Below, one piece after another: positions 5,251-10,895 of a stretch of DNA of 10,895 nt (position 1 is its first letter; every line of letters begins with the position of its first letter). The notes under the pieces are model-generated. The model searched no databases. It was not told where the DNA came from and saw only the letters and a program-made list of their open reading frames with translations. The position numbers and the translations under genes are program-made. Source of the DNA: Alphaproteobacteria bacterium (GTDB lineage: Bacteria > Pseudomonadota > Alphaproteobacteria > Micropepsales > Micropepsaceae); the NCBI GenBank assembly GCA_028869355.1, contig JAGWSK010000192.1, positions 1-10,895 on the forward strand, written 5' to 3'.

Positions 5251-6744
5251 TTACGCCCTTTCAGCGCGCCGTAGCCGGCGCCGTTCGACCGAAGAGCGGA
5301 TGCGCAACGCATCCCGGTATTTTGCCACGGTTCGCCTGGCGATCTCAATTCCATCTGCGGTCAAGATGGTAACGATCCTGTCGTCGGACAAGACGTCGTC
5401 GTGTTCGTTCTCCACGAGTTGGCGGATGCGGTCCTTCACCGCTTCGGCGGAATGGGCTTCGCCGCCGTCAACGGATTGTATCGCAGATGTGAAGAAGAAT
5501 TTGAGTTCGAAATTACCGCGCGGTGTTTCGATATATTTGTTCGAAGTGACGCGTGACACCGTCGATTCATGCATGCCGATGGCATCGGCGACCGCTTTCA
5601 AATTGAGCGGCCGCAGATGACGCACACCATGGCTCAGGAATGCCTCCTGCCGGCGCACGATTTCCTGGGCTACTTTCAGCACCGTTTTCGCCCGCTGATC
5701 CAGGCTCTTCGTCAGCCAATTGGCCGTATTGAGGCATTCCGAAAGAAACAGCCGCGCCTCGCGTGACAGCGCGGTGCGGCTTACTTCGGCATAATAGACG
5801 GAGTTGACCAGCACGCGGGGCAGAGTGTCGGGGTTGAGCTCGATCTGCCAGCCACCGGCTCCGCGGCGCAGAAGAATATCCGGTACGATCGTTTCCACAT
5901 GGCCGGATGCGAACGCGTGGCCTGGTTTCGGATCGAGCGCGCGAATTTCGCCGATCATTTCGGCGACATCCGATTTGTCCAGGCTGCATAAGGCCGACAG
6001 CGCAGCGTAATCGCGCCGTGCCACGAGATCCAGCCGCGTCAGCATGATCTGCATCGCCGGATCGAGGCGGTTCTGATCCTTCAATTGCAGCGCCAGACAT
6101 TCGGACAGCGAACGCGCGAATACGCCCGAGGGCTCGAATCCCTGCAGGATCGTCAGCACCGCTTCGCACTCCGACTCGGGGACGTCCAACCGCCGGGCAG
6201 TTTCGGCAAGATCGGCACGCAAATAACCGGCATCATCGACGGCGTCTATCAACACATCGGCGATGAAGTGCTGCGGTGGCGTGAGGCCGGCCAGCGCGAC
6301 CTGCCCCTCAAGATGGGATTTCAGCGTGATTTGGGCGGCCGCAAGCGCGCCCGAATCCGGATCGCGTTCGCCGTGGGTTGATACTGTCCCGTGCGCTGCA
6401 GCCAGCGAAGGACCGTCGCGCATCGCGTCGCTTTGGGTCTCGTCAGCATACGAATTATCATCGGTGTCGAATTCGGTTACCGCGCCGAAGCCGTCTGAAA
6501 GCGTACGGTCCACGCCGTTGTCCGGCGCCGCAACAGGAGCCGCACCGGAATCGGGCGATGTTTCCTCCCCGTCGCCAGGTGCACCGGGATCCCGTTCCAG
6601 CAGGGGATTTTTCTCGAGTTCGGCTTCGACAAAGGCGGCAAGTTCGAGATTGGAGTACTGCAACAGCTTGATCGACTGCTGGAGCAGAGGCGTCATGACC
6701 AATGACTGCCCCTGTTTGATTTCGAGCCGTTGAGTCAACGCCAT
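5251..6744 (-). CDS. rpoN: RNA polymerase sigma-54 factor RpoN
   Basis: A full-length sigma-54 of 497 residues. It directs RNA polymerase to -24/-12 promoters that need AAA+ activators, classically for nitrogen metabolism and motility. Region I (residues 1-50) is the glutamine/leucine-rich activator-response segment: QGQSLVMTPLLQQSIKLLQ, then NLELAAFVEAELEKNPLLE. An acidic, variable region II follows (about 51-130), then the core-binding domain. The DNA-binding part includes HESTVSRVTSNKYIETPRG, and the RpoN box ARRTVAKYR at 469-477 reads the -24 element. The ATG at 6744 gives the canonical MALTQRLEIKQGQ start. It lies 15 bases after the lptB stop, consistent with co-transcription. No frame defect or missing motif is seen. 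Confidence 0.98.
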   Translation of the reverse strand: MALTQRLEIKQGQSLVMTPLLQQSIKLLQYSNLELAAFVEAELEKNPLLERDPGAPGDGEETSPDSGAAPVAAPDNGVDRTLSDGFGAVTEFDTDDNSYADETQSDAMRDGPSLAAAHGTVSTHGERDPDSGALAAAQITLKSHLEGQVALAGLTPPQHFIADVLIDAVDDAGYLRADLAETARRLDVPESECEAVLTILQGFEPSGVFARSLSECLALQLKDQNRLDPAMQIMLTRLDLVARRDYAALSALCSLDKSDVAEMIGEIRALDPKPGHAFASGHVETIVPDILLRRGAGGWQIELNPDTLPRVLVNSVYYAEVSRTALSREARLFLSECLNTANWLTKSLDQRAKTVLKVAQEIVRRQEAFLSHGVRHLRPLNLKAVADAIGMHESTVSRVTSNKYIETPRGNFELKFFFTSAIQSVDGGEAHSAEAVKDRIRQLVENEHDDVLSDDRIVTILTADGIEIARRTVAKYRDALRIRSSVERRRLRRAERA

Positions 6745-6759
6745 GGCAGGTGATCCGCG

Positions 6760-7548
6760 CTACAACGAGAAGCGCTCGCCGAGATAAACCCGCCGGACAT
6801 CCTTATCGCCGACAATGTCGGACGGCGTTCCTTCCATCAGCACCTGCCCGTCGTGAATGATGTAAGCGCGGTCGATGATGTCGAGTGCCTCACGCACATT
6901 ATGATCGGTAATCAAAACGCCGATTCCGCGGTCCTTGAGGTGGTGCACAAGCGCGCGAATGTCGTTGATCGCGATCGGGTCGATGCCGGCAAAAGGTTCG
7001 TCGAGCAGGATGTAGAACGGATGGGTGGCGAGCGCGCGCGCGATTTCCACGCGCCGTCTTTCCCCGCCGGAGAGACTGATGGCCGGGGTATGCGCAATAT
7101 GGGAGATCGAAAACTCTGCCAGCAGGCTGTCCACCAGGGTTGCGCAATGGGCCGAGTCGGGCTCGACCAGTTCGGCTGCCGCGCGGATATTTTCTTCCGC
7201 GGTCATGCCGCGGAAGATCGAGGATTCCTGCGGCAGATAACCGATGCCGAGGCGGGCGCGCCGGTACATCGGAAAGCGAGTGATGTCATGCCCATCGAGG
7301 GTGATGGTGCCGTAATCGGCGCGGATCAAACCCGTGATGATGTAGAAGATCGTCGTCTTGCCGGCTCCATTCGGGCCGAGCAGCCCGACCACTTCGCCGC
7401 GCTGCAGATGCAGGCTGATGTTTCGCACCACCGGACGCTTTTTGAAGCTCTTGCCGATCCGTTCGGCGGCGAGGCCCTGGGAGCCCTGGATCACGCGGGG
7501 CTGGATTTTGTCCGGTGTCGCGGATGGTTCTGTAAGATGGACGGTCAT
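6760..7548 (-). CDS. lptB: LPS export ABC transporter ATPase LptB
   Basis: LptB is the cytoplasmic ATPase that, with LptF and LptG, extracts lipopolysaccharide from the inner membrane and drives it across the Lpt bridge. From the ATG at 7548 the protein has 262 residues. The Walker A motif GPNGAGKT is at 58-65, the Q-loop glutamine at 107, the signature LSGGE at 159-163, Walker B YILLDEP with Asp183 and Glu184, and the switch histidine 216 in ITDHN. A leading extension of about 25 residues precedes the ABC fold, slightly longer than in E. coli. A TTG two codons upstream (7554) is an alternative start one base after the lptA stop. The ATG leaves a 7-base gap. LptF and LptG are not in the window. 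Confidence 0.96.
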   Translation of the reverse strand: MTVHLTEPSATPDKIQPRVIQGSQGLAAERIGKSFKKRPVVRNISLHLQRGEVVGLLGPNGAGKTTIFYIITGLIRADYGTITLDGHDITRFPMYRRARLGIGYLPQESSIFRGMTAEENIRAAAELVEPDSAHCATLVDSLLAEFSISHIAHTPAISLSGGERRRVEIARALATHPFYILLDEPFAGIDPIAINDIRALVHHLKDRGIGVLITDHNVREALDIIDRAYIIHDGQVLMEGTPSDIVGDKDVRRVYLGERFSL

Positions 7549-7555
7549 CGGCAAT

Positions 7556-8158
7556 TCATGGCTTTGCAGCGTTTGGGGCGGCTGGAGCAGCCTTGGCGCC
7601 CGATTGAGGCGATTCTTCCTGCGGATAGAACAGTCCCTGCACGCGGCCAGGTTTCGCCGGAGGCGGCAACGCGTTACCCGGCACAGTGGATTGTACCGGC
7701 GCCTCGCCGGCGGTCATTTTTGCAAGCCCGGTCGCCATCGAATATTCGAGTGCGGTTCCGCGCATGACATTCTGGTCTTTGGTCAGCACAACATGGCCGG
7801 TCAGGCGTAAAATCTGCTGCGGCACGTCGTAAACGCCGGTATCGCCAACGGCCTGCCCGGACGGCGAATCCACCACTACATGTCCTTCCGCCTCCATGCG
7901 CGACGCCTTGCCGCCCGGAGCCAGCACTTTGACTTCGTCGGCGTGCAGTTTGACGTTCCCCTGCACGACGATGACATTGCCGGTGTAAGTGCCCGTATCG
8001 CCGGTGAGGTCGGCAAAAAAACTGTCGGCATTCACCGCGATCGGCTGGTGCGCATCGAGCCCGAGGGGGTTTTCGCCCGCCGCCGGTACGGCGGCATGTC
8101 CGCCGGAAACAAACAGCAGGACGGTGAGGGCCGGCATCAGCGCAGCGCATTTCATCAT
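7556..8158 (-). CDS. lptA: Lipopolysaccharide transport periplasmic protein LptA
   Basis: LptA forms the periplasmic beta-jellyroll bridge that carries LPS from LptC to LptD. The 200-residue precursor has a signal peptide (residues 1-22, ending GGHA) and an OstA-type domain over about residues 36-150. Features include PIAVNADSFFADLTGDTGTY, GNVIVVQGNVKLHADEVKV, an EAEGHVVVDSP strand and LRLTGHVVLTKDQNVMRG. A proline/alanine-rich tail of about 45 residues follows, a common alphaproteobacterial extension. The ATG at 8158 overlaps the lptC stop as ATGA, and an ATG at 8155 follows directly. This overlap indicates translational coupling, and the gene order lptC-lptA-lptB is the standard one. Confidence 0.95.
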   Translation of the reverse strand: MMKCAALMPALTVLLFVSGGHAAVPAAGENPLGLDAHQPIAVNADSFFADLTGDTGTYTGNVIVVQGNVKLHADEVKVLAPGGKASRMEAEGHVVVDSPSGQAVGDTGVYDVPQQILRLTGHVVLTKDQNVMRGTALEYSMATGLAKMTAGEAPVQSTVPGNALPPPAKPGRVQGLFYPQEESPQSGAKAAPAAPNAAKP

Positions 8159-8862
8159 CGGCTCTTCCCCCGCTCTGCCCGTTGCGCGGACTCGGGATTG
8201 AGCAGCATGTGGATGTTGCCCCAGAAGTGGAGCTGTTTTGATTCCCGGTTCATGGCAAAGCGCTGGGCGGTGATGTGGCCGAAGGCGCCATCCGCAGCGA
8301 TGCCGCGTTCGCCATGCACGGTGCCTGCACGCAGATCGGCAACGGCCGACGGAGCCTTGACGTCATAGCCGCTCTGCGAAGTCATATGAATTCCACCCGA
8401 CATCTGCAGCACACGTGTGTTGGTGTCGATCAGTCCGGCCGCTGCGGTCAAATGGAGGCCCGTGCCATCCTTCAGGCTGAAATCGGCGACGATGTCCTGC
8501 ATCCGGATGTGGTCCACGCCATTACCGTCGGGAACGGCCCGGCGGGCGGAAATCACAAAAGGTTGGCCGTCATTGTCTGTTCCCGACAGTCTGGGATTGT
8601 CCATCGTCAAATCGCCGGCGAGATTGGTCAGGCGTTGAAAAGCCATCTGCAATCTGGCGGGCGGCGGCTGCAGCACATAGACGAGCACAAGGATCGCCAG
8701 GCCGAGGGCGGAGAGCGGCAGGGCGCCTTTCATCACGCGCACGAAGATGCTGTAGCGCCGCGCGCCGCGCAGCGTTGCGCGGGCGACATAGCGGAATTGC
8801 CTTGCGCGATAGGTGAGCTGCGCCGTGGCGAATTCCTGGGCCTTTTTGATCTCGCCCTGCAT
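8155..8862 (-). CDS. lptC: LPS export system protein LptC
   Basis: LptC is anchored in the inner membrane and passes LPS from the LptBFG complex to LptA. The 235-residue protein starts with a basic cytoplasmic region (about 1-45), then one membrane helix at about 47-64 (LPLSALGLAILVLVYVLQ) and a periplasmic beta-jellyroll. Visible strands include LTMDNPRLSGTDNDGQPFVI, ADFSLKDGTGLHLTA and VLQMSGGIHMTSQSGYDV, as in LptC proteins of this class. The N-terminal cytoplasmic part is longer than the few residues of E. coli LptC, as is usual in alphaproteobacteria. The ATG at 8862-8860 overlaps the kdsD TGA by one base (TGATG), and the stop overlaps the lptA ATG. Confidence 0.93.
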   Translation of the reverse strand: MQGEIKKAQEFATAQLTYRARQFRYVARATLRGARRYSIFVRVMKGALPLSALGLAILVLVYVLQPPPARLQMAFQRLTNLAGDLTMDNPRLSGTDNDGQPFVISARRAVPDGNGVDHIRMQDIVADFSLKDGTGLHLTAAAGLIDTNTRVLQMSGGIHMTSQSGYDVKAPSAVADLRAGTVHGERGIAADGAFGHITAQRFAMNRESKQLHFWGNIHMLLNPESAQRAERGKSR

Positions 8863-9869
8863 CAGCGCAGTCCGGCCCGGAGACAGTCATGGACGTGAAG
8901 AACTCCGATCGGGCGACGCGACGTGTCATCCTCCTGAACGACAAACAGGCAGGTCACTTTGGGGGCCGAATTCATGTAGGCCAGCGCTTCCGCCGCCAGC
9001 ATGGCCGGAGTAACCGTCTTTGGACTGACGGTCATGATATCGCCGGCCTTAAGTTCCAGCAGTTCGGGATTCATGTGCCGGCGCAGGTCGCCATCGGTAA
9101 TGATTCCCGCGAGCGTGCCCACGTCATCTACGACTCCGGCAACCCCGAATCCGCCGGCAGTCATGGTGATCAGGACATCGCGCATGGTGCTGTCCGGATG
9201 CACCAGCGGTATGGCGCTCCCCATATGCATGATATCGGAAACGCGGATCAGCGCCCGGCCCAATGCGCCACCGGGGTGCAGGTCGCGATATTGATCGGTG
9301 GAGAAGCCCTTCCGCTCCATCAGTGCGACCGCGAGGGCGTCGCCCAGCGCCAGCATCACGGTGGTCGAGGTGGTGGGGGCGAGCCCCATCGGACAGGCCT
9401 CCTGCGCCTTCGGCAGTAACAGCGGCGCGTCGGCCGCGACGATCAGGGCGGACTGCGGATTGCTGGCGATTCCAATCAGCGGAATCGCGTGCCGGCGGGA
9501 ATAGGTGATGAGATCCGACAATTCCGCCGTTTCGCCCGAATTCGACAACATCATCAACGCATCGGCCCGGGTGAGTGCGCCGAGGTCGCCGTGACTGGCT
9601 TCGGCCGGATGAACGAATTGGGCAGGCGTTCCGGTCGAGCTCAGGGTGGCGGCGATTTTCCGCCCGATATGGCCGCTTTTGCCCATTCCGCTGACGACCA
9701 CCCGGCCATGGACGCGGGCGAGAATGTCCAACGCAAGGCTGAACGACTCATCGAGGCTCTCCGCCAGCGCGTTGAGGGCGTCGCCGGCAAAGCGCAAAAC
9801 CCGCCGCGCCGCCTTGAGGTCGGCATCGTAGATTGCGGTTGAGGCGATTGCGGTTTTGCGAAGCGGCAT
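8862..9869 (-). CDS. kdsD: Arabinose-5-phosphate isomerase KdsD (SIS plus two CBS domains)
   Basis: The enzyme converts ribulose-5-phosphate to arabinose-5-phosphate, the first committed precursor of Kdo for the LPS inner core, in the cytoplasm. The 335-residue protein has an SIS isomerase domain (about 40-190) with SGMGKSG at 60-66, HPAEASHGDLG at 87-97, and MLSNSGETAE. The linker contains DLHPGGALGR, and a tandem CBS pair follows from about residue 210 (VSDIMH...; GIITDGDLRRHM). Length and order match KdsD/KpsF/GutQ proteins; the LPS-transport neighbours favour the housekeeping KdsD. The ATG at 9869 is preceded by AGGGG at a somewhat long spacing. It is the first gene of the lpt/rpoN block. 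Confidence 0.95.
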   Translation of the reverse strand: MPLRKTAIASTAIYDADLKAARRVLRFAGDALNALAESLDESFSLALDILARVHGRVVVSGMGKSGHIGRKIAATLSSTGTPAQFVHPAEASHGDLGALTRADALMMLSNSGETAELSDLITYSRRHAIPLIGIASNPQSALIVAADAPLLLPKAQEACPMGLAPTTSTTVMLALGDALAVALMERKGFSTDQYRDLHPGGALGRALIRVSDIMHMGSAIPLVHPDSTMRDVLITMTAGGFGVAGVVDDVGTLAGIITDGDLRRHMNPELLELKAGDIMTVSPKTVTPAMLAAEALAYMNSAPKVTCLFVVQEDDTSRRPIGVLHVHDCLRAGLR

Positions 9870-9979
9870 CGTTTTATGACCCCTGCGGCCTCAGCAGTTC
9901 CGCCTAAGCCTTTTTAAGCAGTACACAATCGCGCCTCTAGCGAAAATCGTGCCAACTTGCCCCGAATCAGCGCGGCGCG

Positions 9980-10008
9980 ATTATGCGGAGCACGCCCCCC
10001 GGGATCAA
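9980..10008 (-). promoter_or_regulatory. Candidate sigma-70 promoter for the kdsD-lpt-rpoN operon
   Basis: On the minus strand TTGATC (10008-10003) and CATAAT (9985-9980) are separated by exactly 17 bases, with four of six and five of six matches to consensus. Transcription would start near 9973 and give a leader of about 100 bases before kdsD. It is the best promoter match in the window and lies where an operon promoter is expected. Confidence 0.55.
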
Positions 10009-10025
10009 GACCGCCTCGCGATCAC

Positions 10026-10060
10026 GCGGCGCGAAGCCGCAACTTGTGTTCGGAACACAA
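10026..10060. repeat. Two adjacent palindromes downstream of rnd
   Basis: TTGTGTTC (10044-10051) and GAACACAA (10053-10060) form a 17-base perfect inverted repeat around one G. GCGGC (10026-10030) and GCCGC (10036-10040) flank a 5-base loop next to it. They follow the rnd stop and precede the kdsD promoter. In the rnd direction a CTTTTT run lies before rather than after the hairpin, so it is not a textbook terminator. A transcription-factor operator is another reading. Confidence 0.45.
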
Positions 10061-10069
10061 AAAGAAGGG

Positions 10070-10681
10070 TTAATGAGCGAATATATCGCCGTCGCCCCAC
10101 CCGGCCAGGTCAAGCTCGGCGCGCGCGGGAAGGAAGTCAAAGCATGCTTGGGCCAGTTCCATCCGGCCCTCCCGCAGTAACATCTGGTCGAGTGCCGCCT
10201 TCAGGCGATGCAGAAACGCAACGTCATTTGCGGCATAGGCCTGCTGTTGTTCGGTCAGAGTCTCGGCGCCCCAATCCGAGCTTTGCTGCTGCTTCGAAAG
10301 TTCGACATCGAGCAGTTCTTTGACCAGATCCTTGAGTCCGTGTTTGTCGGTGTAGGTGCGTGCAAGCTTCGACGCCGTCCGGGTGCAATAGATCGGGGCC
10401 GCCATGACGCCAAGGTAGCGCCGCATGATGGCCAGATCGAAGCGGGCGAAATGATAGAGCTTCAGGACAGAACGGTCGCCGAGAACCCGCTTCAGATTGG
10501 GCGCGTCGTACTGGCCGCGCCGGAATTGCACCAGATGCGCGCTGCCATCGCCCGATGAAAGCTGAACCAGGCAGAGCCGGTCGCGGGCGGGCACCAGCCC
10601 AAGTGTTTCAGTATCCACTGCCACAACCGGACCCAAATCCAGCCCATGCGGCAAATCATCTTTGTGCAGCCTGATTTTCAT
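10070..10681 (-). CDS. rnd: Short ribonuclease D (DEDDy 3'-5' exonuclease, no HRDC domain)
   Basis: RNase D trims the 3' ends of tRNA precursors and other small RNAs. The protein has the DEDDy catalytic set: Asp and Glu in VAVDTETLGL (about residues 21-30), Asp in YHFARFDLAIM, and Tyr and Asp in YAANDVAFL. At 203 residues it holds only the exonuclease domain. E. coli RNase D is about 375 residues with two HRDC domains; a short version like this is common in alphaproteobacteria. The ATG at 10681 is preferred because homology starts at MKIRLHKDDLP. The in-frame GTG at 10696 would add five residues (MCVCP) of no clear value. A weak ribosome-binding site is noted. A tRNA-Leu gene lies 73 bases upstream on the same strand. 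Confidence 0.9.
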   Translation of the reverse strand: MKIRLHKDDLPHGLDLGPVVAVDTETLGLVPARDRLCLVQLSSGDGSAHLVQFRRGQYDAPNLKRVLGDRSVLKLYHFARFDLAIMRRYLGVMAAPIYCTRTASKLARTYTDKHGLKDLVKELLDVELSKQQQSSDWGAETLTEQQQAYAANDVAFLHRLKAALDQMLLREGRMELAQACFDFLPARAELDLAGWGDGDIFAH

Positions 10682-10754
10682 TGGGCAGACACACACGGCC
10701 TATTTTCGAATCTGTCAAGCAACTCATTCGCGAGCCAGACCGCCGCATCGGATG

Positions 10755-10838
10755 TGGTGCCCAGAAGAGGACTCGAACCTCCACGCCTCGCGGCACTAGT
10801 ACCTGAAACTAGCGCGTCTACCATTCCGCCACTCGCGC
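10755..10838 (-). tRNA. tRNA-Leu (anticodon CAG), mismatched acceptor stem
   Basis: The gene encodes a class II tRNA with an encoded CCA end (10757-10755). Its D-stem is GCG/CGC, the anticodon stem is CTAGT/ACTAG around the loop TTCAGGT (anticodon CAG), the extra arm is GCC/GGC with a GCGA loop, and the T arm is GGAGG, TTCGAGT, CCTCT. The acceptor stem is odd. The 5' strand GCGCGAG against the 3' strand TCTGGGC gives three Watson-Crick pairs (1-72, 2-71, 4-69), two G-U wobbles (5-68, 7-66) and two mismatches (G3/G70, A6/C67). It may be a divergent or decaying gene, or the sequence may contain errors at the 5' end. Confidence 0.9.
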
Positions 10839-10843
10839 GCGAA

Positions 10844-10874
10844 GATGAGACAAACCCCACGGGTTTTTCTCATC
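10844..10874. terminator. Imperfect 13-bp hairpin upstream of tRNA-Leu
   Basis: GATGAGA (10844-10850) pairs with TCTCATC (10868-10874). After one mismatch, AAACCC (10852-10857) pairs with GGGTTT (10861-10866) around the loop CAC. It ends 5 bases before the tRNA 5' end. It may end transcription of an upstream minus-strand gene or be part of the tRNA leader. No T-tract follows on either strand, so terminator function is uncertain. Confidence 0.4.
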
Positions 10875-10895
10875 GGGCCTTGCGAAGTAAATTCG

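Noticed and set aside
4748..5620. 290-codon plus-strand ORF opposite ptsN, hpf and rpoN
   Set aside because: It is antisense to three firmly identified genes and has no recognisable domain; such long shadows are common in GC-rich DNA.
6853..7767. 304-codon plus-strand ORF opposite lptB and lptA
   Set aside because: Antisense shadow of LptB with no family motifs.
8275..8898. 207-codon plus-strand ORF opposite lptC
   Set aside because: Antisense shadow; the lptC frame has the membrane anchor and overlapping start and stop codons.
10713..10718. TTGACA on the minus strand as a promoter for rnd
   Set aside because: The -35 hexamer is perfect, but at 16-18 bases downstream only GT-repeat sequence is present, with no acceptable -10.
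1..10895. CRISPR array, transposase, phage or toxin-antitoxin system
   Set aside because: No regularly spaced direct repeats, no transposase or integrase motifs, and no convincing small toxin-antitoxin gene pair were found on either strand.

Overview
The window looks like ordinary chromosome from a GC-rich alphaproteobacterium. This rests on the block kdsD-lptC-lptA-lptB-rpoN-hpf-ptsN on the minus strand, a DUF1150 gene beside it (an alphaproteobacterial family) and a short RNase D. The genus cannot be fixed from sequence alone; a Hyphomicrobiales- or Rhodospirillales-like organism would fit.

Left part (1-3700): the 3' end of murQ (cell-wall recycling) is followed by a pirin-family gene on the plus strand. 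A convergent HdeD/DUF308 membrane protein gene lies on the minus strand, and a roughly 150-bp nested palindrome fills the gap between the two stop codons. Divergent from hdeD is a two-gene plus-strand unit: a TsdA-type diheme cytochrome c (thiosulfate dehydrogenase / tetrathionate reductase family) whose stop codon overlaps the start of a TauE/SafE-type anion exporter. Together they suggest a small periplasmic sulfur-oxyanion module.

Middle (3693-4327): a stretch of about 350 bases with no recognised gene, holding one possible 66-codon small ORF with a good ribosome-binding site, then a DUF1150 gene.

Right part (4341-9869, minus strand): a compact operon read from right to left. kdsD makes arabinose-5-phosphate for the Kdo sugar of LPS. 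lptC, lptA and lptB encode parts of the LPS export bridge. rpoN encodes sigma-54, hpf a ribosome hibernation factor (here only the short form), and ptsN the EIIA-Ntr regulator. Start/stop overlaps (TGATG, ATGA, GTGA) and short gaps support co-transcription and translational coupling. A good sigma-70-like promoter lies about 110 bases upstream of kdsD.

Right end (10070-10895): rnd (short RNase D) with a tRNA-Leu(CAG) gene just upstream on the same strand. The tRNA body is canonical, but its acceptor stem pairs poorly, which is unusual. A 13-bp imperfect hairpin lies 5 bases upstream of the tRNA.

No CRISPR array, transposase, phage gene or clearly new multi-gene system is visible. The items most worth a second look are the tRNA acceptor stem, the nested palindrome at 1148-1296, the short HPF, the TsdA/TauE pair and the hairpins between rpoN and hpf.
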